Notes: generated from the sequence alone by a model not told the origin. Positions 29,701-39,930 are shown, counted from the stretch's first letter. The stretch: DNA of 64,000 bases from Diacronema lutheri (GCA_019448385.1 JAGTXO010000068.1:1-64000); one strand, 5' to 3'. A program made the numbers and translations.

Positions 29701-30307
29701 GCCGCGTGCGCAGTTACGCGGTGGGTGACGTCACCGGTAACGTCGAGCTCACGCCCGTCGCGATCGCCGCGGGCCGCCGCCTGTCCGATCGGCTCTTCAA
29801 CGGGCAGAAGGACGCGAAGCTCGACTACGCGCAGGTCGGATGCACCACGCGCGCGGCGCGCGGCGGCCGCCCGCGCACGCAGCCAGCGCGCGGCGCCATG
29901 CCACGCGAGGCGCTAACCGCCCGGCCCCCAGCCCCGCACGCCTCGCCGCACACGCGCGCGCGCAGATCCCGACCGTCGTCTTCTCGCACCCGCCGATAGG
30001 CACGATGGGCCTCACCGAGAAGGAGGCGGTTGCGCAGTACGGGCAGGACGACGTCAAGGTGTACACGTCCACGTTCGTCAACATGTACCACGCCGTCTGC
30101 ACGCGCAAGTCCAAGACGGCGATGAAGCTCGTGTGCGTCAAGTCGCAGAAGGAGCGCGTCGTCGGGCTGCACGTGATCGGCCTCGGCGCGGACGAGATGC
30201 TGCAGGGCTTTGGTGTCGCGCTGAAGATGGGCGCGACCAAGGCCGACTTTGACAACTGCGTCGCGATCCACCCGACCGCGTCGGAGGAGTTTGTGACGAT
30301 GCGCTAG
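26758..30307 (+). CDS. GSR: Glutathione reductase, plastid-targeted
   Basis: Eight exons: 26758-27167, 27353-27558, 27764-27801, 28260-28322, 28709-28792, 29110-29345, 29714-29834, 29966-30307; all phases agree, 499 residues. It reduces glutathione disulfide with NADPH. A signal peptide ends in SAGAF, resembling the ASAFAP motif of red-lineage secondary plastids, followed by a transit-like basic stretch. The FAD motif is [17 protein letters not shown] and the redox disulfide [13 protein letters not shown]. The second nucleotide site is [14 protein letters not shown], split by intron 3. The FAD-binding YAVGDV motif and the C-terminal dimer-interface HP (IHPTASEE, catalytic His) are present. 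Exon 3 is only 38 bp. Introns 3 to 6 carry tandem repeats or homopolymer runs. In intron 3 the end of exon 3 and its donor are multiplied. Confidence 0.92.
27781..28226 (+). repeat. Tandem array duplicating an exon end and its 5' splice site, six copies
   Basis: Units begin at 27781, 27856, 27931, 28005, 28079 and 28153 (period 74-75 bp). Each holds the last 21 coding bases of exon 3 (GATCTGCCCAAGAAAGCGGT plus G), the donor GTGCGC and a C-rich tract. Only the first copy is preceded by the rest of exon 3. The other five are decoy or alternative donors inside intron 3. Confidence 0.93.
28358..28535. repeat. Intronic 26-bp minisatellite
   Basis: About seven copies of a 26-bp unit containing CAATGGCGGCTGTTCGCCTG, in intron 4 of glutathione reductase. 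A CA/CT-rich microsatellite (28549-28600) and a C-run (28675-28693) follow. Confidence 0.88.
28809..28930. repeat. Long G-runs in intron 5 of glutathione reductase
   Basis: Near-uninterrupted guanine tracts on the sense strand just after the donor at 28793 have strong G-quadruplex potential. A C-run (about 29038-29060) lies before the acceptor at 29109, and the two runs could pair. Confidence 0.85.
29473..29606. repeat. Intronic 9-bp minisatellite
   Basis: About 14 copies of a CACTCACGC-type 9-mer (later copies CAGTCACGC) in intron 6 of glutathione reductase. Confidence 0.9.
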
Positions 30308-30813
30308 GGACAGCACGTGGGCGGTGCGGTGGAGCGCGTTTTTTTGGGCGCCATGAAGAGTAGGCTGCAGAGGTTCTGCGTGAAGCCGCGCCACCGTACG
30401 CACGATCCCACCGCCAGTCGCATGACACTGACGGGTGCGGATCGGCGACGCGAATCGAGCGAGGTGTGCAGCGCGCATGCGACGTCGCGACGTCGGCGGC
30501 GTGCTCCGCACGCGGCGCGCACAGCCCGATGACGCGCGACGCGAGCAGCGCGCGGTTCACGCGGGAAGGCGCGAAGGCGCGCGGGCAGCGCTGGTCGCAG
30601 CACCGGGCGACCTGCGCCGGTCGGCGGTCGCCGTTGGACGCACGGCCGGCCCCATTTTGGGCCGGTTTGCACAGCCCGCAGCCGTCGTGTCATTGGCCGC
30701 GGCGAAAGAACCCGCAGGGAGGGAGGGGTGGTCGCCAACCTCGTGCCGAGGAGGCACGCGTGGTGCGCGCCGCCGCGGCGCGGGGCGGGCACTGCGGTGG
30801 CGAGCGGGCTGCG
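30308..30813. other. Intergenic region, nothing recognised
   Basis: About 500 bp between two + strand genes. An open frame continues upstream of the transporter start, but it is Arg/Ala-rich and lacks similarity. I therefore place the start of the next gene at 30814 and treat this stretch as 3' UTR plus promoter. Confidence 0.5.
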
Positions 30814-31676
30814 ATGGTGTACCACATGTACACGAGTGGGCCGATCAACGCGCGCGTCGTGCTGCAGATCTTCGTCGCATCCGTCTCGTCCGTCGGCACG
30901 GCGGCGGTGCTCGCGCTGCCCGGCGTGCTCCTCGCGCGCAAGGGCGTGATCTCGCGCGAGGTGAGCCGCGGACTGAGCCAGGTGTCGATGCAGATCACGA
31001 TCCCGTGCCTGCTCTTCTCGTCCGTCGTGCCCAACGTCGACGCGCGCGTGCTGCGCGAGTGCTGGCCGCTGCTCGTCCTGCCATTCATCTACGTTCCCGT
31101 CGGGCTCCTGATCGGCAGCGCGGTCGTGCTGCTCTGCCAACCTGACGCGTCGTTCCGGAAGGGGACGATCGCAGCGGTCGCGTTCGGTAACTCGACGGGT
31201 ATGCCCATCGTCCTCCTCTCCGTCGTGCACGCCGCGCTCAAGGGGCCGGCGGACGTGGACCCGATGCTCTTCTTGTCGGTCTACCTCGTCTTCTACCCGC
31301 CGCTGCAGTGGGCGGTGGGCGGCTGGCTGCTCGGCGTCGGGCGCAAGGGCGCGCACGCGGAGGGCGCGGGCGCGCCCGCCGCCGAGCCGCTCCTCCCGCC
31401 CGCCGACGCCCTCGCCGCCGCCAAGCTCGCGCGCAGCGCCGGCATCGTGGCCGGCGCGGCGCCGGGCGGGGCGGCGAGCGACGGCGGGGCGCCGCGCTCA
31501 GCGCCCGCGCCGCGCGCGCGGCTTGACCTGCCGCTGCGCTCGATCGTCGGGAGCGGCAGCCGCACCGCCCTGCCACTCCTCGCGCCGAATGGCGCCGCGC
31601 ACCCGCTCCTCCCCTTCGCAAACTCGCGCAGCCGCTCCGCGTCCGCGTCGGCGCTCGCCGCCGCCGGCGCGGGCGG

Positions 31677-31740
<64 letters not shown>

Positions 31741-33328
31741 CGTTGCGTTGAGTGCGCCACGCCCGCGCGCACGCCGACGCGCGCCGCGCGGCAGCGTGAC
31801 GGGCGCGCGACCGAGGCGCGCGGCGCGCGCGACGCGCTGCTGAGCGTGCCGCTGCTCGGCGTGGGCGCGGGCGGCACGCCGCGCACACGCTCGGCCAGCT
31901 CGTGCGGCGACGGCGACGGCGACGCGCCGGGCGCCGCGCCGGGCGACGCGGGCGTGGCGCACATGGGCGGCATGGCGGGCGGCATGGCGGGCGGCATGGC
32001 GGGCGGCATGGCGGGCGGCATGGCGGGCGGCATGGCGGGCGGCATGGCGGGCGGCATGGCGGGCGGCATGGCGGGCGGCATGGCGGGCGCGCCCAACGGC
32101 GCGAGCGTCTCGTGGGTTGACGGCGGTGGCGCGTGCGACCTGGGATTGGGATCGCGCAGCGCGCGCGCCTCGCGCTCCGTCGAATCTTCGCTCTCCGAGC
32201 TGACGCGGAGTGGGCATGGCGGGTGCGGCGCGGGCGCGGGTGGCGCGCGCTCGTCGCGCTCCGTCGAATCTTCCCTCTCCGAGCTGATGCCAAACCTGTA
32301 CGGCCTCGCTGATGGCGAGCGCTTCCTCCTCGACGACGAGACGTCGTCGCTCGGCGACGACGAGGAGCTCGGCGGCGACCTCGGACCCGCCGCCGAGCTC
32401 TTTGACGAACTCGAGGATGGCGTCGACCGGCACCTGCTGCGCTCCGCCGGCGGGCGCGGCGGCGCGTGCGCCCGCGGCCGTGGCGCGTGGTGGGGCGCGG
32501 AAGACATCGTTGCCAACGCGGACGGGCGTGCGGGCTTTGCACTCGGCGGCGCGCACTGGGGCGGCGGGCCGCCCGCGGGCGCGACCGCTGCTGCGGGCGG
32601 CGGCGTGGACGCGGCGCGCGGCGCGCGGGGCGCGAGCGCGGCGCGGCACGCGCGCGGCGCGCGCGCCGCGTTCCGCCGCGTGCGCCACCGCGTCAAGCAC
32701 ATCGCGCGCCAAATCTTCCAGCCGCCGGTAATTGCCGTCGCGTGCGGCATTGCCGTCGGCCTCGCACCACCGCTGCGCGCGCTGCTGCTGCCGCGCCACT
32801 CGGCGCCGTGCGGTTGGCTTTTCGCGGGTGTCGAGCGGATTGGCGGCGCGGCGGTGCCGATCAACTTGATGCTGCTTGGCGCCACGCTCTCCAAGGGCCC
32901 GGCGTGGGCGCACATCAACGCGCGCACCAACGCGGGTATCGTGCTCGCCAAGATGGTCGTCAGCCCGCTCGTCGGCGCATGTGCGCCGCGCGCGGCGCGG
33001 CGCCGCCGAGCGCCGCGCGCGCTTCCCGCACCACGCGCGCGCGCCCACGCGGCTGCGCTTCTGCCCGCCGCGCCGCGCGCCGTCAGGCGTCGTCGTGCTC
33101 CTCGCGCGAGCCGTGCCGCTCGCCGAGCGCACGCGCGACGCGCTGTGGCTGTGCGCGCTCGTCGTCACGTGCACGCCAACCGCGAACAATCTCATCGTCA
33201 TGTGCGACGTGGCGGGGCAGAACAAGAACGCGATGGGCACGTCCATCTTCACGCAGTACATGCTCGCGCCGCTGCTGCTGCCAGGGATGATCACGTTCTT
33301 TGTTGTCATCGTCTCGTCCGCCTTTTAG
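30814..33328 (+). CDS. Auxin efflux carrier (AEC/PIN-like) family transporter with giant central loop
   Basis: Exons 30814-32980 and 33087-33328, about 802 residues. The N-terminal third holds about five membrane helices (VLQIFVASVSSVGTAAVLAL; SMQITIPCLLFSSVVP; LLVLPFIYVPVGLLIGSAVV; FGNSTGMPIVLLSVV). The GNSTGMP motif is typical of AEC carriers. A loop of about 420 residues follows, with a poly-Gly run (31672-31740), a Gly-Gly-Met-Ala repeat, and two copies of SRSVESSLSEL. The C-terminal helices resume at IFQPPVIAVACGIAVGLAPP and continue through VPINLMLLGATL to TPTANNLIVMCDVAGQNKNA, a motif I also expect in this family. Likely an ER- or plasma-membrane carrier of weak organic acids (auxin-like). 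The central loop is far longer than in fungal or plant PILS proteins and may be regulatory. Confidence 0.85.
31966..32090. repeat. 12-bp coding tandem repeat (Gly-Gly-Met-Ala)
   Basis: Ten near-perfect GGCATGGCGGGC units lie in the loop of the AEC-type transporter. The preceding GGC run (31672-31740) is a trinucleotide repeat coding poly-Gly. Confidence 0.92.
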
Positions 33329-33439
33329 CGTGGTGGACCTGAGACTGTGCCCACTCAAAATGCGCACCAGTCCCTCGAGGTGTTGGCGCTTTGTCAGTGG
33401 CACGACGACACACGGCGACCCAAGTGCGCACTACACTGA

Positions 33440-34807
33440 CTACAGAGTGGCAGCAGCCTCGGGCTCGCACTCGACGCACGCGAGCGCGTCGTCGCCGCGG
33501 CGCGCGCCGCCGTGCAGCATATAGAGCACGCGGTTCTTGCCCGCGACGCGCAAGAAATCGGTGCGCACCTCACCAGCCGAGGCGCGCGCGCCGAGCCACG
33601 CGAGCAGATCCTCGTACGAGCTCACGGGCTGGCCGTCGGCTGGCCGCCTCCGCTCGGGGAAGCCATGCGCAAATACGCAGCACGGCACAACGGCAAACGG
33701 CAGCGCGAGAGACACGGCCGCCTCGACGATTGCGCCCGTTGCCTGGTCGGGGTGCAGGCCGACGAGCAGCGACGCGGAGCGGACGAGCGCGCCGTACTCC
33801 GCCGAGCGCGCGAATGCGTCGTCAAAGCGCGCGCGCACGTGCGGTGCGCGCGGCGCGTGGGGGTGCGCGTCGACAAAGCGGTGCTGCGCTCGGCGGAGCT
33901 GCGGCGCGCGCGGGTCGATCGATGTCGTGCGCACGCCGCGCACGGTGTGCAGCTCGAATGCGAGGTCGCCGCGCCCGCCGGCAATGTCGAGCACGCCCGA
34001 CCCCGCGCTCAGCCGCTCCGTGCCGTACGTGCGCACGAGCCAGTCGGCGAAGACGCGAGCGCGCTGCGCGGACGTGGCCTTGTCGGACGCGCCGTGCGGG
34101 TCATCGGCGCACTGCCCGCGCGCGGCGCGTGCGGCGCGCGCCTCGGCCAACCACGCGGCGCGGCCACCGGCCGGCACTTCGTGCGCGAAGCGGCAGCCGA
34201 CGACACGGCAGCCGCCCGTCGACATGAAGTGCACGCACGTCGCCGGCGGCGCGCGCGGCGCGCACGCGCCGGGCGCCGGCGCGTGGCCGGCGGCCAGCGC
34301 GTGCGCAGCGCCGTCGGACGCGCGCTCGACGGCGGACGCGCTCGTGCCGACGGTGTCGGCGGTCGTCGCCTCCGCACCGAACGCGTGCGCGCCGAGCGGC
34401 TGCGGCGCGAACGGGCGCGACGGGTTGGCGCCCAGCCAGCGCGTGCGCACGCGCACGCTCAGCGCGAGCACGCACGGCACGCCAGGCGGCGGAGCCGGCT
34501 CGCTCGGGCCAACGACGACGACTATGTCGCCCAGCCGAACGTCCGCGCGCACGGCCTGCATCTCCGCGGCCGAGAGCGGCCCGGCCTTGCACACGGTCGT
34601 CACTCGCCCCGCGACGCCAACGGACGCGTCGTCGGGCGCGCGCAGGTCAAAGAAGAGCAGCAGCCGGCTCTTGCGCCGGATGTGTACCACGCGGCCGGAG
34701 GTGCGGACGAGCGCCTCGGCCGGGGCGCCGCGAGCGCACAGCGTTGCAATGTTACGCGCCCGTGCGTCGGGGAAGCGCGCCGCCGTGTCCGTCTCCGCCA
34801 CCTCCAT
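33440..34807 (-). CDS. OB-fold + CCCH zinc finger + SAM-dependent methyltransferase, likely RNA-modifying
   Basis: Intronless, 455 residues. Residues 30-125 look like an OB-fold (VRTSGRVVHIRRKSRLLLFF ... RLGDIVVVVG), as found in tRNA-binding proteins. Residues 190-215 contain a CCCH zinc finger (CVHFMSTGGCRVVGCRFAH). Residues 250-435 form a class I methyltransferase: VLDIAGGRGDLAFEL is motif I, and the later segment LVGLHPDQATGAIVEAA with PFAVVPCCVF is a signature of a eukaryotic family of uncharacterised methyltransferases. The combination suggests methylation of an RNA (tRNA or rRNA); the target is unknown. The start codon lies only 10 bp from that of the divergent fucose gene. Confidence 0.72.
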   Translation of the reverse strand: MEVAETDTAARFPDARARNIATLCARGAPAEALVRTSGRVVHIRRKSRLLLFFDLRAPDDASVGVAGRVTTVCKAGPLSAAEMQAVRADVRLGDIVVVVGPSEPAPPPGVPCVLALSVRVRTRWLGANPSRPFAPQPLGAHAFGAEATTADTVGTSASAVERASDGAAHALAAGHAPAPGACAPRAPPATCVHFMSTGGCRVVGCRFAHEVPAGGRAAWLAEARAARAARGQCADDPHGASDKATSAQRARVFADWLVRTYGTERLSAGSGVLDIAGGRGDLAFELHTVRGVRTTSIDPRAPQLRRAQHRFVDAHPHAPRAPHVRARFDDAFARSAEYGALVRSASLLVGLHPDQATGAIVEAAVSLALPFAVVPCCVFAHGFPERRRPADGQPVSSYEDLLAWLGARASAGEVRTDFLRVAGKNRVLYMLHGGARRGDDALACVECEPEAAATL

Positions 34808-34817
34808 TAGTCACACG

Positions 34818-36958
34818 ATGGCCGCGGCCGGCGAAATCGCATCGCTCGCGTTCGCGCACGCCGCGACCGCGCTTGTGATCGGCCTCGTGCGCGGCGCGCG
34901 GCTGCTCGCGCGCGTGCTGTTGCCACGTGGCCCACCGCCGCCGTTTGACGAGCTCATCATCACCGCCTCCGATCCGGCGCAGGCCGCCGTCTTCCGCGCG
35001 CTCGTGGCCGCGCGCGCGCCGAGCCTGCCGCGCGGCCTGCGCGTGCGGTGCTACTCGGACCCGCCGGGCGGGCGGGTGGGCAGCGGCGGGGGCACACTCG
35101 TTGCGCTCGCCATGCTCCTTCGCGACGAGCTCGGCCTGACCGACGTTGCGCTGGCCAGCGCCGACAGCGCGCCCATGGCCGAGCTCGCTGCATTCGTCGC
35201 GCGCATTGATCGGGCGGCGCTCGTCGCCTTCTTCGCCGCGCGGCGCATCGTGATCGTGCACGCGGGTGGCGAGAGCCGACGGCTCCCCGCCTACGTGCCC
35301 GAGGGCAAGCTCTTCGCCCCCGTCCCGCACTGCACCGACGCGCGCGCGGAGTGTGCACCGGTGGTGCTTGACCCGCTGCTCCGCCTTTTCGCTGCCTACC
35401 CGTGGGCGGCGGGCGGCGAGCTGCTGCTCGCATCGGGGGACGCGCTTGTCGACTTTGACACGCACGACCTATTCGCGCCGCTCGAGCGATCGAGCCGCGG
35501 CGCTGGCGCGCAGCCACCGCCGCCGCCGTCGCCATGCGCGCAGCGCGGGCCGATCGTTGGCTTCGGCTGTGCGGCGTCGTTCGAGCAGGGCAGCAGGCAC
35601 GGCGTCTTCGAGCTGGGCGCGGCGCTCGGCCAGCGCGTGTACGACGTGCGCGCGTTTCACCAAAAGGAGCGCGCCGCCGTCCTCGCGCAGCGCGCCGCCC
35701 TGCCGCCCGAAGCGGCCGAGGCGGCCGGGTGCACGTGCGACGACCAGCGGTGCGCGCTCGACATCGGCCTCTTCGCCCTCGCGCCCAGTTGGTGTGCGGC
35801 GCTCGTGCGCTTCGGCTGCGAGCGGGTGGACGGCGGTGATGCGCCGTCCGTTCTCGCGCGCGTGCTCGCCGGCGCCGCCTCTTTTGATTTTTACCTTGAG
35901 GCTGTGAGCGCGGCGGTCTCTCCGACCGGCGCCGGCGCCGGCGGCGAGTTTGCGGCTGCGATGCGCGCGCGCGGCTCAACGCTCGCTGAGCCGGCGCTGC
36001 GCACGCTGCATGCGCATCTCGCGCCAATGCGTCTGCGCGTCGCGCTGCCACGTGACGCATCTTTCGTGCACTTCGGCTCGCTCGTCGAATTTCCGCACGC
36101 GTGCGCGATCGTTGCGGCGCGCGCGCGCGGCGCGGGCGCGCGCGCGTGCCGCTTCACGGAGCGCGCGCGCTGCCTGCTGCTAAACTGCGAAAACGTGCGC
36201 GTCACGCGGCTCGACGACGCCGGCGAGGCGCACGACGAGGCGAGCACGGGCTCCGCGCACGCGAGCGACGGTGACACTCCGCCGCCAGCGCGCGACGTCG
36301 AGCTCGGCGCGAGCTGCGCGCGTGCCGTCTCGGTGCTCGAGGGCTGCTCCGATTGCTCGCTCACGCTCGCGCTGGGCACGCACCTGCTCGCCGGCGTGCG
36401 AGGCCTGCACCTGACACAGCCCCTCCCCGCTGGCATGTGCCTCGACGCACGACGTCTGCCCGCCGGGCACGACGCGCTGCTTTGCTACGCGTGCGGCGAC
36501 TCGTTCAAGCCGGTCGCTGCGCCAAGTGACGCGGTCTTTTGCGCGCGCCCGCTGCTCGCGTGGCTTGCCGAGCGTGACCTCACGCTCCGCGATGTGCTCG
36601 TTCCCGTGGAGGTGCGCGCCCGCCGGCGCGCGACGTGTTCGCCGTTCGACGAACCGCGCCGCCGGCTTACACGCCGCGCGCGTCCGCGCGATGCGCGCAG
36701 TCATCGCCCTCGACGGCGGCGAGCGCGCAATTTGACATGTGGGACGCCAAACTCTTCGCACACGGCCACGCACTTGCGCCGGATTTTGTGCGAGGCTATT
36801 GGGACGCTGCTTGGGCGGCGCAAACCGGCTGGGGCGGGCTTTTCTGCGCGTGCGACCGCCTCTCACTACGCGAAGCAAATCAGCTCGAATCAGCGCACGT
36901 CCGCGACGCCCGTAGATCGCTCGCCTTTAGCAACAGCCTTACACAGGATGTGTGCTAG
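34818..36958 (+). CDS. FPGT: L-fucokinase / GDP-L-fucose pyrophosphorylase-type nucleotidyltransferase
   Basis: Exons 34818-36611 and 36701-36958, 683 residues. It belongs to the fucose salvage family (PF07959 type), which makes GDP-fucose from fucose-1-phosphate. The nucleotide loop is VGSGGGTLVAL, and the family signature is VIVHAGGESRRLPAYVPEG followed by KLFAPVP. The C-terminal part carries the beta-helix-like region (FVHFGSLVEFPHACAIVA) and, across the splice, a WDAKLF...RLSLREA segment as in human FPGT/plant FKGP N-domains. No GHMP kinase domain follows, so this is probably the pyrophosphorylase alone. A hydrophobic N-terminus (SLAFAHAATALVIGLVRG) may anchor it. The intron is 89 bp, GTGCGC donor. 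The symbol is by similarity. Confidence 0.82.
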
Positions 36959-37527
36959 CAATCAACATGAATTCTTTCAATGCATCTGCGATAGGCAGAT
37001 TCTGCGATAGGTGCCTCGCGAATGACACAGCAAGCCGCATCCCGCATGCGCCGGATAATCATCCTCTCAAGAGCTTCATGCTGCTGGTGTAGAAGCAATC
37101 TCTGCGATACTGCAGCCAGAAGGGGCTGCGACGCGCATGAATTTTTGGTATGTGCATGAACCAATTTTTGTTTGTGTCGGACGACCAGGCAAGTCAGGCA
37201 GCAGACGTCATTCACTGGCTTCACGCGGATTCTCTTTGCACTGCTTGCGCAGACATCGGATGCTCGCCATGAAACGGACGAGTGCGTTTTACACGAGGAA
37301 GTGGCCCTGAGCATATAAAAGAAAGTTGTGGTCACGATTAGGTCTTGGTCGCGCGAGCGGCGTTTCAATTGTATCCAAAACACGCTGACCGAGAACGCGT
37401 CGCTCATAGTGGCTCTGTCGAACCCTTCTTCTACCGCGCGGCCTGCCAAACCGCCGTAGCCCTTCGACGCGGCGAACGAGACCGGCAAGCTGCACTCATA
37501 ACCCACCCCTCCGGAAGGCATGCGCAT
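36955..37527 (-). CDS. Hypothetical open frame in the AT-rich island
   Basis: 190 codons with an ATG start, in DNA of about 50% GC where such a length is unlikely by chance. The protein is Cys/Arg/Ser-rich (CCLTCLVVRHKQKLVHAH; LERMIIRRMRDAACCVI), with no domain I recognise and no signal peptide. The end overlaps the last bases of the fucose gene on the other strand. It may be a fragment of an old mobile element or a real small gene. Confidence 0.25.
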   Translation of the reverse strand: MRMPSGGVGYECSLPVSFAASKGYGGLAGRAVEEGFDRATMSDAFSVSVFWIQLKRRSRDQDLIVTTTFFYMLRATSSCKTHSSVSWRASDVCASSAKRIRVKPVNDVCCLTCLVVRHKQKLVHAHTKNSCASQPLLAAVSQRLLLHQQHEALERMIIRRMRDAACCVIREAPIAESAYRRCIERIHVDC

Positions 37528-38008
37528 TACTCAAGGAGGACGAGGATGTCAAGGATGTCTGAAATCGGGTGTTAAGGAGGAGAGCAAGGGAGCATCAGAG
37601 CATTGGCGTCAAGTATCTCGCGGTCTAGCAGCAAAAGTCTTATTGGTCGACCTCGACGCGGTGTAACTTACGATGCAATTAGCCTCAAGGTGGATAATGA
37701 CTCTGGCGACGGAGATGAACAGCGACGACTATAACGCGTGCGGCGACCTCGTGTTTCGGCAAAAAGTGCAATGTAAGAAAATTTACATTATCTCGTTGGC
37801 ATGACAAAGCATGCCTTGCCTTGTGTACGAAGTTTCACAGCGCAGCGTCCAATTGCAAAAATGGAGCCCTATGCTCACATCGCAGATCTGCTGTCAGATG
37901 CCGTAGAAAGTTGCGTGGAATGGCCCTTCGATTTGGCTGGATCCAGCATGAAACCGGCACTAAACTGACTACTACGTAAACAGTGCTTGTGTTCGCTTAG
38001 TCGCGCAC

Positions 38009-38236
38009 GTGGTGTCCGCTCATGCGTCAAGCGCTGGCCAATCAGATGATATTACGAGCCTCGCATTGCAAAGCAAGGAACGTCTGCATCATGCACAGAC
38101 CGTCATGTGCGCGTGCGCGCTATTGCAAACGCAAGGCGTTACCGAGCGGCCTGTGGATACTGCGAGGAAACTGTTGTTGGAAGTGATCACACGCGAAAAT
38201 AGTATGCAGATATCGTCAGATGTCTACCAAGTATAG
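38009..38236 (+). CDS. Small hypothetical open frame
   Basis: 75 codons (MVSAHASSAGQSDDITSL...). The helical stretch ERPVDTARKLLLEVITRENS is protein-like, but no family is recognised and there is no promoter or homologue in the window to support it. Low confidence. Confidence 0.15.
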   Translation: MVSAHASSAGQSDDITSLALQSKERLHHAQTVMCACALLQTQGVTERPVDTARKLLLEVITRENSMQISSDVYQV

Positions 38237-38328
38237 GCGCTGGTCGTAAGGCTAGCGCGGCCAGCGGCGTGCTCGCAAACCTGAATAACGGACGTCTTGC
38301 CTGTTACACAAATCCCTTGTTAATATTG

Positions 38329-39092
38329 ATTGAAACGTGCAGTGGGACGCATGGTATCACGTGTCGCGCCACCGCTTGAAAGCCGCACGAGAGCCGAAAC
38401 GCCCCTACGCCGCAACCGCACCACCAAAACAGCGCCCGCCGGCCCCCTGCGCCATGAGCGCCACCTCAAGCGAGCGCATGGAGAAGACACTGCGCGCGGG
38501 CGCGCGACTGGACGCGCGCTGCGCGGCGAGCGGGGCGATGAACCGCAGGCGCGCGAGGATGAGCTGCGCATGGCCACGCGCGGCCATCGTGCCGACGCGC
38601 GAGACGACAAGCCGCCGCGCGGCCGCCGCGGCGGCCGCCGCGCTCAGGCCCAAATGCGAGTGCACTTTGCGCTTCGCCGCCGCAGAGATGTCAGCGATGA
38701 GGCTGTAGAGGCCGGCACAGCCCTCGTTATTGCGGCCCACGACCGCACCACGCACGCGCGCCACAGAACGGTACTTGGCCTCGATCGGGCCGATCGTCGC
38801 GTTCTCGGTGCCCGCACCCGTCTGCGCAAGGCCAAACGCGCGGCCAAGCGCGCGCGCTTCGCGCAGGTACTTCGGGGCGACGTCGTGCGCGCCGGACGGT
38901 TATCACGATTCGCAGAAGCTGAGCGTCTTCACCTCGACGAGCTCGAGGCCACGCGCGGCATCGTGCTGGAGTGTATTGTCCGGCACCGGGACGCGCGAGC
39001 GTCGTGCTGTCCCCGCGCGCGTGTCCTGCGGGATGGCTGAGCGGTAGAACGAGCTGTCGCGCGTAGCAGCCAGCGTTATTGCACGTTCCAAT
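38329..39092. mobile_element. Inverted-repeat element A in the island
   Basis: Left end ATTGAAACGTGCAGT (38329), right end the inverse GCACGTTCCAAT (39081-39092). On the minus strand the interior encodes an Ala-rich fragment (RVRGAVVGRNNEGCAGLYSL) that is also present, more diverged, in element B. The segment 38349-38460 is shared with the fragment at 16 kb. It probably is a non-autonomous DNA transposon that carries a captured or degenerate gene fragment; no transposase was recognised. Confidence 0.6.
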
Positions 39093-39106
39093 ATATTGGA
39101 ACGTGC
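39081..39106. repeat. 26-bp perfect palindrome at the junction of two elements
   Basis: GCACGTTCCAATAT and its mirror ATATTGGAACGTGC meet here. The palindrome is formed by the right end of element A and the left end of element B facing each other across AT. Confidence 0.9.
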
Positions 39107-39930
39107 GGATAAAGATGGTGAGTGAGGATGGCATGACGCTCAACGTTGCACCCACACCGCCCAAAGAGAGCTCGCCGGCCGCCTGCGCAATGAGCGCCAA
39201 GTCAAGCGAACACGTGGAGAAGACGCCGCGCGCAGGCGCGCGGCTGAAGGCGCGCTGCGCTGTAAGCGGAGCGGCGAACTGCAGGCGCGCAAGGACGAGC
39301 TGCGCGCGGCCACGCGCGGCCATCGTGCCGACGCGCAAGACGACAAGCCGTCGCGCGGCCGCCGCGGCGGCAAGCTCGCGCGAATCCAACTATGAGTGCA
39401 GTCTGCGCCCCGCAGCCTCAGAGATGTCAGCGATGAGACTGTAGAGGCAGGCACTGCCCTCGTCAGACCTCTTCACGACGGCGCCACGCACGGACGCCAG
39501 CGAGCAGTACATGGCCTCGATCGGGCCGATCATCTACGTCTTTCCTGTGAACAATTTAAAAGTTGTCAAAGCTTTCGAAATTGAGCTATTCTACGCGCAC
39601 GATACATACAAAGTAGCATTTGGGGATCGAATCGGCGAGAGTGTTCGGGCAAAGTGCAAGGCGGCGGTTCTCTGGTGACGGGCAGCAACGCGCTCGTTGG
39701 CGGCGCGAGGCTGAATTGAATGACCGCATTGAGGACGTGGCTTACCGGTGCCGGGCGGCTCACTTTTCGGCGGCGGCAGGCAGTGCATAAACGTGGCCAA
39801 TGGTGGCGCGGGGCGGCGACAGCAGTGCCGCTGATGACTGGCACCCTGACCGCACGGATCCCCGCGTTCTTAGTATGCGGAGTAGCGGGATTAAGTGCCG
39901 TCCTCACGATCTCAGAATGCACGTTCCAAT
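39095..39930. mobile_element. Inverted-repeat element B in the island
   Basis: Left end ATTGGAACGTGC (39095), right end GCACGTTCCAAT (39919-39930), with further imperfect similarity inward for about 40 bp (GTGAG-GA-GGCA). On the minus strand the interior has LASVRGAVVKRSDEGSACLY, similar to the fragment in element A. A third end-like motif (GCACGTTCC) follows at 39943. The copies are diverged from each other, so this is not a fresh duplication. Confidence 0.6.
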
